DNA of 64,000 bases from Symbiodinium kawagutii (GCA_009767595.1 VSDK01028694.1:7378-71377); one strand, 5' to 3'; shown: positions 1 to 11,288, counted from the first letter of the stretch. The notes: generated from the sequence alone by a model not told the origin. Numbers and translations: made by a program.

Positions 1-52
1 GTTGTTGTTGTTGTGGTTGTGGTTGTGGTTGTGGTTGTGGTTGTGGTTGTTG
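1..52. repeat. TTG/TGG simple repeat
   Basis: The first 52 bases are runs of gttg and gtggtt. They give a Leu/Trp low-complexity reading frame that I do not regard as a gene. Confidence 0.85.
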
Positions 53-59
53 CTGCCGT

Positions 60-757
60 CCTTCTTTGCTGATTATTGCTGTGGTGTGATTGTCGATGTT
101 GCCAACCAACTTATAAGTGTTTGGGGGCCCATCTTGTACCATTCCTCTTGTCGTTGCAGCTCTTGTTACAGTGTTGTTGCTGCTGCTGTTGGTGGTGACG
201 GCCTTTCGGTGCTTTTATTCGTCATGGATCTTGATGTTTGCCGATGGTTGACGTTAATATCATTATTGCTTTTATTATTTGTGATGCTTTGAGTTCGAGA
301 TTCAGATTTTTGCACATGTTCAATTTCTTGTGAACAGGCTCAACTGCGATTCTTTTTTGCGGTCATTTATTGTGTTTGGAAGCATGCAAGGATGACGACC
401 AGAGCTTGATTGAGTTGCTCTACTTTTCTCCACTGTTTGCTCCAGCCTTGTCAACTCAACTACTCGCGCTTCGGTCACTTGGATTTTGCAAACAAAAGAG
501 CCTTTCCGTGTAGTAAGACCTCATACTTTGCTCCACCCACTTACTCAAACTCAAAAATTGCTACATGAGGAAGAAATCAACTGGTAAAGTCAGTCTTGCA
601 GGTTCCATGCTAAATTTTGGGGAAATGCTAAGCCTGTTTGATCTAAGTGCCATCAAAACAGACATTGGAAGCACCCAAGAGTGACTGCATGTCCGTTTGT
701 GGTAAACCGAACACATTGTAGATGATTCTGATATCCATGGATATGCATGGTAGGTAG
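60..757. other. no supported gene
   Basis: This AT-leaning stretch holds only short unconvincing frames. I see no RNA gene and no repeat family copy here. Confidence 0.5.
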
Positions 758-832
758 CCCAAAACCCTGCTTTCTCCACTCATGATTCGGCACTTGCGAG
801 GGGTACCACTGAAACGATTCACAGCCGGTCGG
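758..832 (+). CDS. exon candidate (start-less)
   Basis: Open phase-0 block of 25 codons preceded by AG (ggtag) and followed by GTGAGG. It encodes a basic peptide containing MIRHLRGVPLKRFTAGR. The product is not recognised. It pairs in phase with the next block at 868, which would leave a 35-bp intron with a pyrimidine-rich end (ctgtctctgcccag). The unspliced sequence also stays open in this frame as far as the TAG near 919, so a single longer exon is an alternative. Confidence 0.4.
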
Positions 833-867
833 GTGAGGCAGACGCGCGGTGCCCTGTCTCTGCCCAG

Positions 868-987
868 ATCTCCAGCGCTGCAAAAAGCAACGGCCATGAA
901 AATGGATGTAGATATCATCTAGCACTCAGGATGCCTGAACCACCAAGAATGGCTGATTGGATTCATGGCTGCGCTGCCTTGAAATAG
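868..987 (+). CDS. exon candidate ending in a stop or donor
   Basis: Begins after cccag and stays open in phase 0 for 39 codons to TAG at 985-987. A GTGAAC directly follows, so it could be a terminal exon or end in a splice donor just before the stop. The peptide includes MPEPPRMADWIHGCAALK. Its phase agrees with the block at 758-832. The family is unknown. Confidence 0.35.
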   Translation: MSSAAKSNGHENGCRYHLALRMPEPPRMADWIHGCAALK

Positions 988-1305
988 GTGAACCATAGAA
1001 AAGGTGGACGTGTCCAAGTGTTCCCTAAGGAAAGGGGTTTGGATTTCCTCCGCAAAAACACCGAGCATGTGCTACCTAGAATGTTAAAAAGATAGCCGAT
1101 TTTGTGCGAAATTTGGAGCCACTGAGCGATCTTTTTGTATAATTTCTAGGTATCCCCAAGAAAGGCATTTATTCAGCTGGGTGATTGGGAAATCTCCGGT
1201 GCATCCAGTGCATTTGGACACCTATAATATTCCTTCTAGTAATCGCTTATTTTTCTGTTGTTTGGTGGATATAACGCCAGTATCGAGTGGCCCCTGCTGA
1301 TTGCT

Positions 1306-1353
1306 TTTGTCGACAGCCCGCATCCGAAGTTTGTCGACAGCCCGCATCCGAAG
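1306..1353. repeat. 24-bp tandem duplication
   Basis: Two perfect adjacent copies of a 24-bp unit that contains a SalI-type GTCGAC and cccgcatccg. Confidence 0.9.
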
Positions 1354-1495
1354 AACCTCTTGCTGATGATTGGCTTCCAACCTACAGGAAAGTAGCTGGA
1401 TACAGCTGGACACCAATCACATGAAATAAATTCCAAAGTATCCAAGATGCTGAGTTTATTACTAGGAATGATCTCATGGACACCTTCAAACACAG

Positions 1496-1574
1496 GGACC
1501 CTTGGGAGCCTGCCCCACGTGTCGCTCTCAGCGGACCAAGCGGACCTCTTGCGTTTAGCGGAGTCCCCTGGGAG
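1496..1574 (+). CDS. exon candidate
   Basis: A 79-bp block between acag and GTGCCA, open for 26 codons. It is Pro/Trp rich (DPWEPAPRVALSGPSGPLAF) and clearly more GC-rich than its flanks. I do not recognise the product. The frame hits a stop soon after the proposed donor, which supports an intron starting there. Confidence 0.45.
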
Positions 1575-1713
1575 GTGCCATGGTGGCATTGATGCTGTGA
1601 TATTTGATGGCCAACCACAGGTTTTTGATCAGTGACTTGTGTAGAATTGTAGTGGCTTCTAGGGATTATAGTGGCTAGTAATAGGGGATAATAAGCAACA
1701 AGCTTGTGGTTTA

Positions 1714-1813
1714 CTGGTTGGTGGGTTCAAACATTTTGATTATTTTCCATAGTAAATATGAGCAAATGGTTGGTTGACACATATGTTTCATAGGGGTTGA
1801 AACCACCAACCAG
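1714..1813 (+). mobile_element. TIR family B element, copy 1
   Basis: A 100-bp element whose left end CTGGTTGGTGGGTT is the near-perfect reverse complement of its right end AACCACCAACCAG. Inside is the family's conserved core, with a 'ttttcc.tagta' motif followed by 'aaatggttggttga'. The right end gives a CAG and an open frame continues behind it. Confidence 0.8.
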
Positions 1814-1914
1814 ATCATCCTTGATGGCAGATCCTATGCTTCCAGTTACCATTCTAGTAGCTGGCTAGGGGGGTTAAACATTTCTTATTTTTGACCACTG
1901 ACTTGTGCTTCCAG

Positions 1915-1978
1915 TTTTTGGACAGTTTGAGGAGAGGTGATGATTTCTTCCGACTGTATGGGGAGCAAGAGAGACAAG
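1915..1978 (+). CDS. exon candidate
   Basis: A 64-bp block with a good pyrimidine-rich acceptor (acttgtgcttccag) and a GTATCC donor. It encodes FLDSLRRGDDFFRLYGEQER, a charged, helical-looking peptide. The frame runs on into AT-rich DNA without a stop for a while, so the donor is inferred. No family is recognised. Confidence 0.45.
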
Positions 1979-2596
1979 GTATCCATCTCACTGCTTTTCT
2001 ACTGATGATGATTGACCATGGTGGTATATTGATGACATCAGCATCAAAGTATATCAAGGTTACCAGATTAAAAACCACGTATAAATGGTTTACCCATGCT
2101 GAAAATGGTGGTTTTTGAGGTCAGGGCATTGATTTCCAGGGGGGGTTGCCCACGGGTTTGCGTTTGTAATCTCCAACAAGGCCCCCGTGGCGAGTTTTGG
2201 GGCCCGGTGTTTTCCAAACAGTTTGACCGGCCTTTTCTGTGAATGTCTCGATGGTTTTGATTACTATTCTATAATATAATGATGATTCTTCATAGGTGTG
2301 ATTATATCTTGTTCTCTCCAGTGTTGACTGCTGACCGTTGTCAATCCAACCAGTAGCAACCAACCATGATTCGCCAGCCATTTGACATTGAGAAATGGTT
2401 GATTACAAGTTATATTTTGAAAGCCATGAGAATCCCACCAGTAGTTTCTGTTTGCAGTCATCACTATGTACCATCATCAAACACACGTTCTCAACAAGCC
2501 TCTATTAGTCAATGGGATAAGATATGCTCATCCCAGGTCTCAGGCAGTTCATGGTTGATAGCTGACAAACATTTTTTTTACCCTAGAGGTACAATT

Positions 2597-2695
2597 GGTG
2601 GTTTCTCAAAATAGGGGACCCCCAAAATGGTTGGTTTATTATTAATAATGATTACTATAGGATGATTTGGGGGTACCCCTATTTTGAGAACCATC
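2597..2695 (+). mobile_element. TIR family A element, copy 1
   Basis: A 99-bp element with ends GGTGGTTTCTCAAAATAGGG and CCCCTATTTTGAGAACCATC. It is flanked on both sides by the 4-bp direct repeat AATT. It contains the family core 'aaaatggttggtttatta' and 'ggatgatttgggggtac'. Confidence 0.9.
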
Positions 2696-3414
2696 AATTA
2701 ATTATTGCCCATTCATGGATGGTATATATGTAGTCATCATTAGTCAATGTTTTATCACTATTCATGATTTACAGCTGTTTGTTGATGGCTATGGACATTT
2801 GTACAATATGAGTGATGGCTAGTTGGTGGTGGTCATCCATCACTAGCAACCATGGGTCTACCTGTGCCGTGGCTATCATGGTACCATCGCTAATCGTGGA
2901 TAGACTCGCCAGCCTTTCATCAAGGTCATGTGAAAAAGACATGTGCTGCTAAGCAGCATCCACTAAGCTGTTTCACTTCATGGGTTTATCCTATTTGACT
3001 GGTCTTAACACCTATTTATATAGAACCAGAATGAAGCTGCTTCATTTCGAAGATGGAATGTTTTTTTCTAGTTCTTAATACCAGTACCTACAGCTCAATG
3101 TTTGGAATGATGCAGAAACCCACGATGTGTCTTGCTGCAGTACCTTCATCACCTATAGGATGACCTAGTAGATGTTTGGATGATGCATGATCAACAACAG
3201 TGATCATAGTGATCCTATAGATAATAGTAATGATCCCACTGATGCTGGACCCATGATCCTATGGGTAATGATGACAGTGGGTAGCCTCACGGATCTTTCC
3301 CAGCGGAGCCACCACCAGGTCGATGTCAGATGATGGCAGGTGCGAGCTGTAGCTGGCTGGAACGTGGTGAGTGATGGGTCGTTGTGCTGATGTATATCTA
3401 CCTATACGCACACA

Positions 3415-3535
3415 TATATATACATGTATATAGATATATTTGTACATTCATATTTTTATATATATATATATTTATACACACATTTATCAAGATAAATGTG
3501 TATATGTTTTCTAAATAACGTATATATATATAATA
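3415..3535. repeat. TA-rich simple sequence
   Basis: Imperfect (TA)n and (AT)n tracts. No coding signal. Confidence 0.8.
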
Positions 3536-3600
3536 TAAACACAGATCATATTGACATGCATATAGCCACAGACCCGCATTCCCCGGATCGATCTCGCCAG

Positions 3601-3661
3601 GACGGATAAGGCCAAAGTGCTCCCCAGTACGGGCAAGTCAGGCACTCAGCGAGCTCGTCGG
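3601..3661 (+). CDS. exon candidate, short
   Basis: A 61-bp GC-rich block between ctcgccag and GTGAAC in an AT-rich setting. One frame reads DKAKVLPSTGKSGTQRAR. It is short, so chance is possible. Confidence 0.3.
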
Positions 3662-3727
3662 GTGAACTTGTTACGGTGCCCTACCCTGGACATGTCGTGG
3701 CATTCAGAAGGATAATAAGCTATTTAG

Positions 3728-3850
3728 ATATGGCTATGGGTCAAGCCATTAACCAACCAATAATGGTGGTTAATAACCAACAAACTTTAGGGAAACTAAT
3801 GGTTAGTGATAGGGGAACCAGGGGTACAGGGTTTTGACCCACAGCCATAT
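3728..3850 (+). mobile_element. TIR family D element, copy 1
   Basis: A 123-bp element. ATATGGCTATGGGTCAA at the left is the inverted repeat of TTGACCCACAGCCATAT at the right with one mismatch. The interior has 'ggggaaccaggggtac', also found in the copies near 10199 and 21690. Confidence 0.75.
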
Positions 3851-3859
3851 GTGTAAGCA

Positions 3860-5120
3860 TTAGATACTGAGCTATTTGAAGGATAATTTGTAAGCTTTTC
3901 AAATTCTTGACAAGTAAGCTATTCAAATGAACATATTAATTATGAGGCTGTAATGCAAAGCTAGGATTACGGTAGATCTCCATGGCACTTTCATACTCAA
4001 GAAGGGTAATAAGCTCATGGATTTGTTGGTAGCTATTAATTATCCATACCCAAAATGGACTTTGTTCTTCCTAGCAGCAGCTATTGACCAACAATTGCGG
4101 ATCATGCCGGGGTGCTTGAAATAGCTCATGGAGCTGGGTACGGTGTGCTAGCACTTTCGGTACTGCCGCTGTCCGCACAGTGTTTCCTTGCTAAAGCGAT
4201 GTCATCGCTGGAGGGACACAAGGCACAAACATGTTTGCATTTGGAGTAGACTTAAACCTGGTCACGGCACAGTTTCAAACATACATCCTTTCCTTGTCAG
4301 CTGCAAAATATTGGGAAATGTGAAGACGAAACAGATCCGCAGCTTGTTGTTCCTTTCATTAAGAAACCTCAGAATTTGTCATGGTGTTCTTGCGTCCATT
4401 CATTGAAGAATGAAGGTCTCATTGCTTGGCAAAGATCATCAAAGACCTAAAGATGATGATTTCTACGCTGCTATGCCATTGTCCTGAGGTCCGTAGTCTC
4501 ATCGCCGAGGAGGGGGCAGGGGCTGGTAGGAAACACCCCAGGTGTGGAACTGCTGTGTTGGGCTCCGCAGATGTTCACAGTTTCCCCTCCCCCATGTTCG
4601 CAGATGTTCGCAGTGTCCCCACGTTTCCTGTTCCTTCATTTCTTGAGATGTATTGAATCCGGATAACATCTCCCTCCACTGAAATCTAGACAAAGAATGG
4701 ATGGCTTCACCGGATCTTTCTTGGGTAGATCATTGTGCTGCCAGCCATGAAGTGACTCCCCAAAATCCAGCAGGAGAGACACCTTTCTAGTGGTTTGTTC
4801 ATGGACATAACGATCTCCTGCTGCATTCCTTCTCTCCAGAGCAGACGGCTTCAGAGTTTGGATCCAATCTCGGCATCCAACTGCAATTCGGTGTCTATGC
4901 GGGTGTCATCACAGGTGTCAATGCGGGTGTCATCATGGGTGTCATGATGTGTATCATGTCATCGCCTGTGTCATCTCGTTGCGCCAGGCCCGAACCAGAT
5001 ATATACGAAAAACAGAGAGAAGAGGCTGAGGTCGCCGCTGGATGCGGCGTTCTGTGGTACTGGGGATGATGATTGTGGATCCATTGGGATGTCACATGGT
5101 GTCCAACAACCCATGGTTTC
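3860..5120. other. mostly no supported gene
   Basis: Several 60-75 codon frames occur on both strands (for example 4188-4406 and 4426-4656) without convincing composition. A short tgtcat.gggtgtcat repeat lies at 4895-4960. Confidence 0.4.
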
Positions 5121-5126
5121 CTCCAG

Positions 5127-5300
5127 CTGGAACTGCCACTGGGTCCCCTTCAGAGCTCCCATTGGACGAAGGCCCGGTTCTTCGACTCACCTCTAGAAGC
5201 GCAGCGGATAGCCTTGGCTCGTGCGAAGCGCAGATGGGTGGATGGGCGGACGTGCTGGGGGGCAGACCCAGAGCATTACCGACCCAACATGGTGACCTTA
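5127..5300 (+). CDS. exon candidate, 58 codons
   Basis: A phase-0 block from ctccag to GTGTGA. It encodes a basic, mixed-composition peptide with WTKARFFDSPLEAQRIALAR followed by a Trp/Arg-rich tail ending HYRPNMVTL. Codons end mainly in G or C, unlike the flanks. The antisense frame is also open but less protein-like. The family is unknown. Confidence 0.5.
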
Positions 5301-5589
5301 GTGTGAAAGTGGCCAACAAAAGCAAAGACTTGAGTAAAAGGCCAAATTTGATTGCACAGATTCGTTGCCATTTTGATTTTCCGGATCCCACTGCGTGAAA
5401 CCACTCATCGAGTCTGGATCCTTCAATAAGTGACTGACTGACCCCAATTTGATCTATAGACCAAGGTCGAAACCCCATTCTCGTAGGGAATCAATGCCTC
5501 AATCGAATTTCCTGGCACCTGGAGTTTGTCAAAACAAATTGATCAAACCAAGATGTTTATCGATTTAAAGCTCTATTAAGGGAATTCAA

Positions 5590-5791
5590 GGATATATGAT
5601 ATTGTGTTTTTTGTTTAGACTCATTAGCTAATTAAAAACAACTCATATTATTGGTCAAGCATATTTCAGTTTCCCAGCTTTCAGACTCAGTAAAGATTCA
5701 TCAAGAAAGCTGGGAAACAGAAATATGCTTAACCAACAATATGAGTTTGTTAATTAGCTAGAGAGGCTAAACAAAAAACACAATCATATCC
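5590..5791. repeat. long foldback (inverted repeat)
   Basis: Arms 5590-5682 and 5705-5791 are near-perfect reverse complements of about 90 nt, with a 22-nt loop (agactcagtaaagattcatc and two more bases). The arms share cagtttcccagctttc/gaaagctgggaaacag. As RNA this would form one long hairpin. It could be a foldback transposon or a small-RNA precursor. No gene overlaps it. Confidence 0.9.
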
Positions 5792-6212
5792 AGATGTTGG
5801 ATGTGTAAATCTATACAATTGGGTTGTTTTGGAGATACATGTTGGTGAATAGAACATATTCCTATCTGGGAATATCTAGGCATAGCTTTACTGTACAGCT
5901 GGAATCTTTGCACCACTGAGCCCTTCAGTGGCACTATCCTGCGCCGGCAGCTTCCTGGTGTCCGAGGTCACAACTTCCCGCGGAAGGCCTGATGATGAGA
6001 GGGTTGCTGTTTGACATGGCGGACACGTCGACCGAAAGTGTTGAGACGGTTGTAGGAACATGTAGGAACCACTAGTAGTCACTAGTGTCCCTCTTGAGAT
6101 TGGTTCAAGGGCTTCCAATTTAAATGGTTTCATGTTTTTTTTTCGGCGTCAACCCGTACAGAGATGCGATTGGTCTTGTTTCATCTTGTTTGCACCAATC
6201 CGATCTTCGCAG

Positions 6213-6253
6213 GACCATGGTCAGGACATTGCTGAGGTGCCATGGGTGGCGAG
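6213..6253 (+). CDS. short exon candidate
   Basis: A 41-bp block between cttcgcag and GTGAGG, open in two frames (for example DHGQDIAEVPWVA). The splice borders are good but the length gives little coding evidence. Confidence 0.25.
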
Positions 6254-6824
6254 GTGAGGGTCCAGATCATCTGTGTCGTTGTCGCCATTGGTGGCATCAT
6301 TATGACCACTCTAAGGATCTAAGTAAGTTATTTCTGCGGCGGTTCTCACTGTTGTCATGGTTGTACTAATTACTTGTCATGAGGATCATACAAGTTATCA
6401 TCATCAACAGATATCAACTGCATCACTTGTCGTGGTTCGTTCCAACACGATCAGCTCACTGATCCCTCACATGCCATCAGCATCACTGTATATCACCAAA
6501 GCCATCATGTCACATTGCTACCAGAGAACCAAGTGAGAATGTTCAATAAAGTGAAGGTATTTGTATGCGATGCATGTTAAGACGTAGAATCTATGTATAG
6601 ATGCTTACACAATTTACAAGTGAATAGGATTGAATAGGGCAGGAGATCATGCAATGTTTGGTCATTACCACCATTTTCATGTATCAGCAGAGTGGACGTT
6701 TTCAAAAAAATGCACCACAACTATCAAACAATGCAAATCACAAAATCAGAAACAAAACATCAAAAGAAAACACATTATGACTGACACATGGAAAATGGTG
6801 GTAATCACCCATCAAAAAAACTAT

Positions 6825-6861
6825 AGCTGCCCCACTGACACATCTTCGAGGTGGGGCAGCT
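6825..6861. repeat. 11-bp perfect inverted repeat
   Basis: agctgccccac (6825-6835) pairs with gtggggcagct (6851-6861) across a 15-nt loop. It ends exactly at the predicted 5' border of the next exon and could fold over the splice acceptor. Confidence 0.75.
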
Positions 6862-6999
6862 CCCATCCTTCCTACCGCGATGATCCCGGATCGCCAGGAC
6901 GACGAGAAGCCGGTGCGCCGGCGCATCGCGGGGTTCCGCTTGGGCTTCGAGAAGATCTTCAAGACCACGTGGCTGGGCAGCAACATGCGCTACCCGAAA
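6862..6999 (+). CDS. exon candidate, strongly coding-like
   Basis: Follows ggggcag. In one frame nearly every codon ends in G or C (ccg gat cgc cag gac gac gag aag). It encodes IPDRQDDEKPVRRRIAGFRL followed by GFEKIFKTTWLGSNMRYPK, a charged soluble-type segment. The frame runs into AT-rich DNA with a family A fragment, so the 3' border is uncertain. The product is unknown. Confidence 0.5.
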
Positions 7000-7030
7000 C
7001 CCCGAAAACATCCAATAGAAACCACTAATA

Positions 7031-7078
7031 GTAATAAACCAACAGTTTTTTGGGGTTCTCTATTTTAAGAAACCCACC
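7031..7078 (-). mobile_element. TIR family A fragment
   Basis: Only one end is present: gtaataaacca, 'ttttggggttctctatttta', then agaaaccc. The other TIR is missing, so this is a truncated copy in reverse orientation. Confidence 0.6.
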
Positions 7079-7673
7079 ACTTGGTCCATCTAGGTCCACC
7101 ATCCTGCGAACGGAGTTGCGTGCCCATGGCTTGATAGAAAATGGGATTGCTCGCTCTCATCATGTAGATCCAGCGGTTCATAAACCACCAATCTTGCCGT
7201 AGCGATTCTGGAAACTCACCAAGGTCAGTCAGCAAATTTACTGCAACGACTTCTCCCCAAATCTCGCAGATGGGTACCTTGCTTTGTGTTTGTTTCCCCG
7301 GGGGCCCACCCGGCTGCCCAAACATGAATACCCAAAAAGGTCTGTTGCAGCCTGGGAAGGTCGATTCGCTTGCCATGTTCCGCCTACACGGTCTATGCCG
7401 AGATGCGTTCATCGCATACCAACGAGGCGCGGAAGATGCACGTTCTGCACGCACAATCTGTGTCCAGCTGTTGGACCGCCGTCCCAAAGTCTGAGAAACG
7501 ACCCAGATCCAGGGAAACCATAAGAAAACATCCAATTTTGACCATTCAAGAATTTGATCTATTTCTTGGCTATTGTGATTAATGGCAAAACTGGTATGAC
7601 CGCCCATTCTTGGCGCACAGCACTTCTGGACACACAAGTATTTACCTTGTGGCGTCATCATGTTCAGCATCAA
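7065..7673 (-). CDS. hypothetical protein, 202 aa, minus strand
   Basis: The longest open frame outside the retrotransposon. It starts ATGATG, is Trp-rich, and has a middle segment FWVFMFGQPGGPPGKQ and a tail with WWFMNRWIYMMRASNPIFYQ. I recognise no domain. The stop falls inside the truncated family A fragment at 7031-7078, so the 3' end is probably not original. It could be an intronless retro-copy, a fragment of an old mobile-element gene, or a chance frame. The length argues against chance. Confidence 0.4.
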   Translation of the reverse strand: MMLNMMTPQGKYLCVQKCCAPRMGGHTSFAINHNSQEIDQILEWSKLDVFLWFPWIWVVSQTLGRRSNSWTQIVRAERASSAPRWYAMNASRHRPCRRNMASESTFPGCNRPFWVFMFGQPGGPPGKQTQSKVPICEIWGEVVAVNLLTDLGEFPESLRQDWWFMNRWIYMMRASNPIFYQAMGTQLRSQDGGPRWTKWWVS

Positions 7674-7699
7674 ACCATCGCGTGGGCAACATGTTCGAC

Positions 7700-10190
7700 T
7701 TCTCCAAAGGGTTTTGTTTCTTTAGACTGGACCTTGCGTGCAGTGCATTGATGTATTCATTCACTTGATTCCAATCATTATCCCTGGCAGTTCAGTCGCC
7801 AAAACTGCTTCATGATCTGTCGCAGCCGTGTCATGATAGGTCTTTTGCCGTTGTTTCAATGGGCTACACACCATCTACGACTTGAAGAAATGGGTTCGCT
7901 CTTGCGCTCCGCGGTGAGGGTGGCATGCAGTGGTGCAAGGCTTAACGGGAAGAGAGTTTGTGAAATACCTCCTCGACTCAACAATGAACTTGGAATACGG
8001 TGTGGAATCAACAAGAATGGTATGGCTCTACAATGCTCAATCCAGCAGCAACAATTGGGATGTGAAGGGAGATGCAGATAGCTATAGATTATAGATTTAT
8101 AGATGTTGAGATGGTGGTCACGAGTAATTATGCGCTAAGAATCATTTCACTGATGTGCTCATCGAATGGGTTCGCACCCACGTGCTGGTTGATGCTTATC
8201 ATTCTTTTGTAGTACTGATGCTATAGCCTTTTGAACCTCAATGCATGTATGGCTCCATTTTCGTTGATTACAGGGGATTCCAAACACTACCCCGAATCGG
8301 AGTTAAGTGTTGCTGCATGACGCGGTAAGAGTAAACCCTGCAATTGCTGTGGGGCATAGCGTGTCATGGCTTTAACTGCTGCAATGCCAAGCCATCAGTT
8401 CCCGTATATTCACAACGACCGAGGTGCTCAGCTACCAAAACATACGCAGTAGTTCCTCTGAGCACAACAAGATTCCTTCAATTTCGTGGGTTTCATCTAC
8501 CACGGACCTCCAGCATCCTCCAGCCATCCACGTTGTTGATCAATAGGAGATCTATATTGCGAATCCTAGAGCAGGCAAATGATCGCCTCAGCTACAGTAA
8601 AACTTGTGATGATCAATGTGGACTTTAAAGATAATGGCCTGGCCCCTTCTCCGTTCATTCTTGTTGGAATTGCTTCTAGTTATGGCCCTGCACTGCCAGT
8701 GACAGCAAGTTGCGGACATATACATATGCTAAGCACGCCTAAGCACATTCAAACTCAAGAGAAACGTGATCCATACAGGAACCACTTGTGTGCGACAATA
8801 TCACATGCAATGCCCTACTGGGACCTCGTTGATAGGCAAGCAATGGTGGTTGACTGTGTGTGCGCGTAGATTTGTTACCTATCCCGGCCTTGGTAGATTC
8901 ATAGGCCTGCAATTTCTTTGCGTTTGAGGCCCTGAAAGCGATGACAAGTTTGCCGCGTTCTTTCACTCCTTCATGCCTATAGAGACCGCATATCAACCAG
9001 ATCCCAATTGCTGCTCATGGTTCATAATGATCTACCATTCTGGATTTTTTGGGGGACAATATAAACAAGGGTCCCATAGCATCCCATGATTTGGAACTAG
9101 CCCTGCGAAAGTGCTTGCGGATGGCAGATCTATGAGAAGCTTTTGTTGCCCATGAATGCCTATGAGCTCTCCTATGCTGAAAGTGGCAAGGTGTGAAAGG
9201 GGGGTGGATGTGCGTTGAGGTGGCTTGGCATATTTCATGTTATGCCTGAATTTCAAATCTTGTTATACTTGTGCCAATGCCTGCTTTGAGAAAGCGGCAG
9301 CAGGCCAAAGTTCTGTCCCTATGACAACCATCCGACCAAAAATGATACTGTAGATGTGCAATCTCAGCCTTTCGGAGCATGCATGCCCACTTGTGCATAC
9401 TGCCGCTGATGGGCTCTACTGCTGGGTACCCATTCATAAACCTCAACGATTGCATTATAGCGAAAGCCTATCGGTTTCATTTCATTCATCCCAACTTCAG
9501 GTCTTTGGTCGGTGTACGTACCCGACTCATATTGTATAATCAACCACAATTAGTTCTACCATATGTAAATAGTTTGCCTATATTCACCATTGAAAATCAG
9601 GAATTGTTTATAGCGGGATCTCCCACACTCCATTAAATTGTGACATATTGTGGAATCGATCATTGTCTTGATCCCTGTTTTTGTTTTGGTCAATGTGTGT
9701 GTGTGCGTTACTTTTGCTATTCATCAGTGTAGCTCGCTCTCTTGTCAGTTTTTTTAAGAGAGCAGGTCTCTGCTGGAGTGAGTTTGACATCAATCAGTTT
9801 GACAATTGTGAGCTGGAATTTTGTTGAACACAGTTCTTAGTTCACTTACTGGCTTGGATTGTTGTTGAACTAGACTATGTTAAATTGGATTTGTGTTGAT
9901 CAAACTGTTTTGAATTATCAGTCTGATTCTAAAAACGGTTGTAGCCATAGATTCTGACTGACTTGTAGCTAACAACTATTGATTCTACTTGTAGCTAACA
10001 ACTATTCTGTTTTTGTAGCTAAAATTCTAATTTTGGGATTCTACTAGATTGATGACTTGTAGCCTGTGGATTGACAAGCAGCGCAGCTAAACTCCCAGGG
10101 TCGATGCGCCAGGTGCAACTCACAGACAACATGCGGCTGCTGACGACCCAGGACTGACCAGGAAATTGGCCAAGATTCAGCAAGAACCTA
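7700..10190. other. ORF-dense stretch, no gene assigned
   Basis: Frames of 60-96 codons lie on both strands (plus 8344-8628, 8579-8869 and 9379-9636; minus 8739-8996 and 9240-9455). Two minus-strand frames share the phrase KAGIG near 8890 and 9290, which hints at diverged repeats of one older coding unit. Nothing is recognisable. Confidence 0.3.
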
Positions 10191-10198
10191 TGCGAGTT

Positions 10199-10324
10199 CA
10201 TACGGCTACTGTATGAGTCAATATTGACCATCAATAATGGTTTGTAATGACCAACCAAATCATAGGGAAAACATTGGTTAATGATGGGGAACCAGGGGTA
10301 CGGGGTTTTGACCCACAGCCATAT
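10199..10324 (+). mobile_element. TIR family D element, copy 2
   Basis: Left end atacggctactgtatgagtcaa and right end ttttgacccacagccatat. The interior has ggggaaccaggggtacgggg, as in copy 1. The left inverted repeat is degenerate. Confidence 0.65.
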
Positions 10325-10520
10325 ATGTTCATATGTTGCATCTATTTTACAGAAATGTGTATCTGTTAGTCTATCTCTGGGTGGCTGAAAGCTATTCCCT
10401 TGGGCTTTTTGGGTATGATTGATTTACCATGTAGCGACTAAGAATTAGACCTTTATCAGAAGATCTATGAGCCGCCAAGATCTATATGTGTAATGCAAGA
10501 CATATATATATATATTTCAG

Positions 10521-10579
10521 AGTGGACGAGCCAACTGCAGGATTCCTTGGACGCGCGTTCCATGGCAACCATGAGAACG
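10521..10579 (+). CDS. exon candidate
   Basis: Follows an excellent acceptor (tatatatatatttcag). Reads VDEPTAGFLGRAFHGNHEN and then either meets a GTTCAT donor or stops at TGA eight bases later. It is a GC-rich island in AT-rich DNA. The family is unknown. Confidence 0.45.
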
Positions 10580-10651
10580 GTTCATGACATGTCGGCCGGC
10601 CCAGATTTGTGCTGATAGCTGCATAGGTGAGCAACTATAGTAAATGCATCA

Positions 10652-10906
10652 TTGAATCATTGTTTCTTTGGGTGTTATATGCAAAAAGTTCATTTTTGCA
10701 GGCTGTCATTGGGGATCCAACCGGGTTTTAGCTTGCTTTTCTGCATTCTGGCTTTTGCTGCTATAATGATCCTGTTAGGGTTTGCAACATTTAGGATCAT
10801 TTTGGATCTTCATTATTATCTATCGTATTTCCTCTCCGTGCTGTTTTCAGGCATCTTTAATTGTTTTGTTCATTTTTTAACGAATCCACAAGAAGCCCAA
10901 AACTGA
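10652..10906 (+). CDS. hydrophobic ORF, 84 aa, doubtful
   Basis: The frame contains a long hydrophobic stretch (FSLLFCILAFAAIMILLGFA) and a second one, as in two membrane helices. T-rich DNA gives such frames by chance, so this is weak. It could be an exon of a membrane protein. Confidence 0.2.
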   Translation: MNHCFFGCYMQKVHFCRLSLGIQPGFSLLFCILAFAAIMILLGFATFRIILDLHYYLSYFLSVLFSGIFNCFVHFLTNPQEAQN

Positions 10907-11225
10907 TTGTCCCTTTCTCATGTCAGTCACAGTGCAGTCGAATCTTGTAGCCCATGCCAGCCATATCATTTTTTCAGCAAGAAGGAGAAAATCAGGCATC
11001 GCAGAAACATTTTCTCAACATCTTCGGATGTCCACAGATAAGTGTCAACCCTGAATTTCACGGTTGAAATGTTAGAATGATGCAGGGGTGCCACTGTTTC
11101 AGAACACCTGCACTTGGAAAGGCAATATGATGCGCTAGAAATGCATAAGCAGCCAATTCCAGCGCTGGAAGTGGCTGAACGTTGAGAAGTTCCGGATGTT
11201 TGATTTCGTTTGTCATTTGATTCGT

Positions 11226-11226
11226 G

Positions 11227-11285
<59 letters not shown>
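11226..11285. repeat. (ATC)n microsatellite
   Basis: About 19 uninterrupted ATC units. The poly-Asp and poly-Met frames that cross it are artefacts. Confidence 0.97.

Positions 11286-11288
<3 letters not shown>

Noticed and set aside
8270-8345. Resemblance to 5S rRNA (cccgaatcggagttaagtgttg)
   Set aside because: Only about 20 bases fit the 5S middle region. The flanking helices and the second conserved box are absent.
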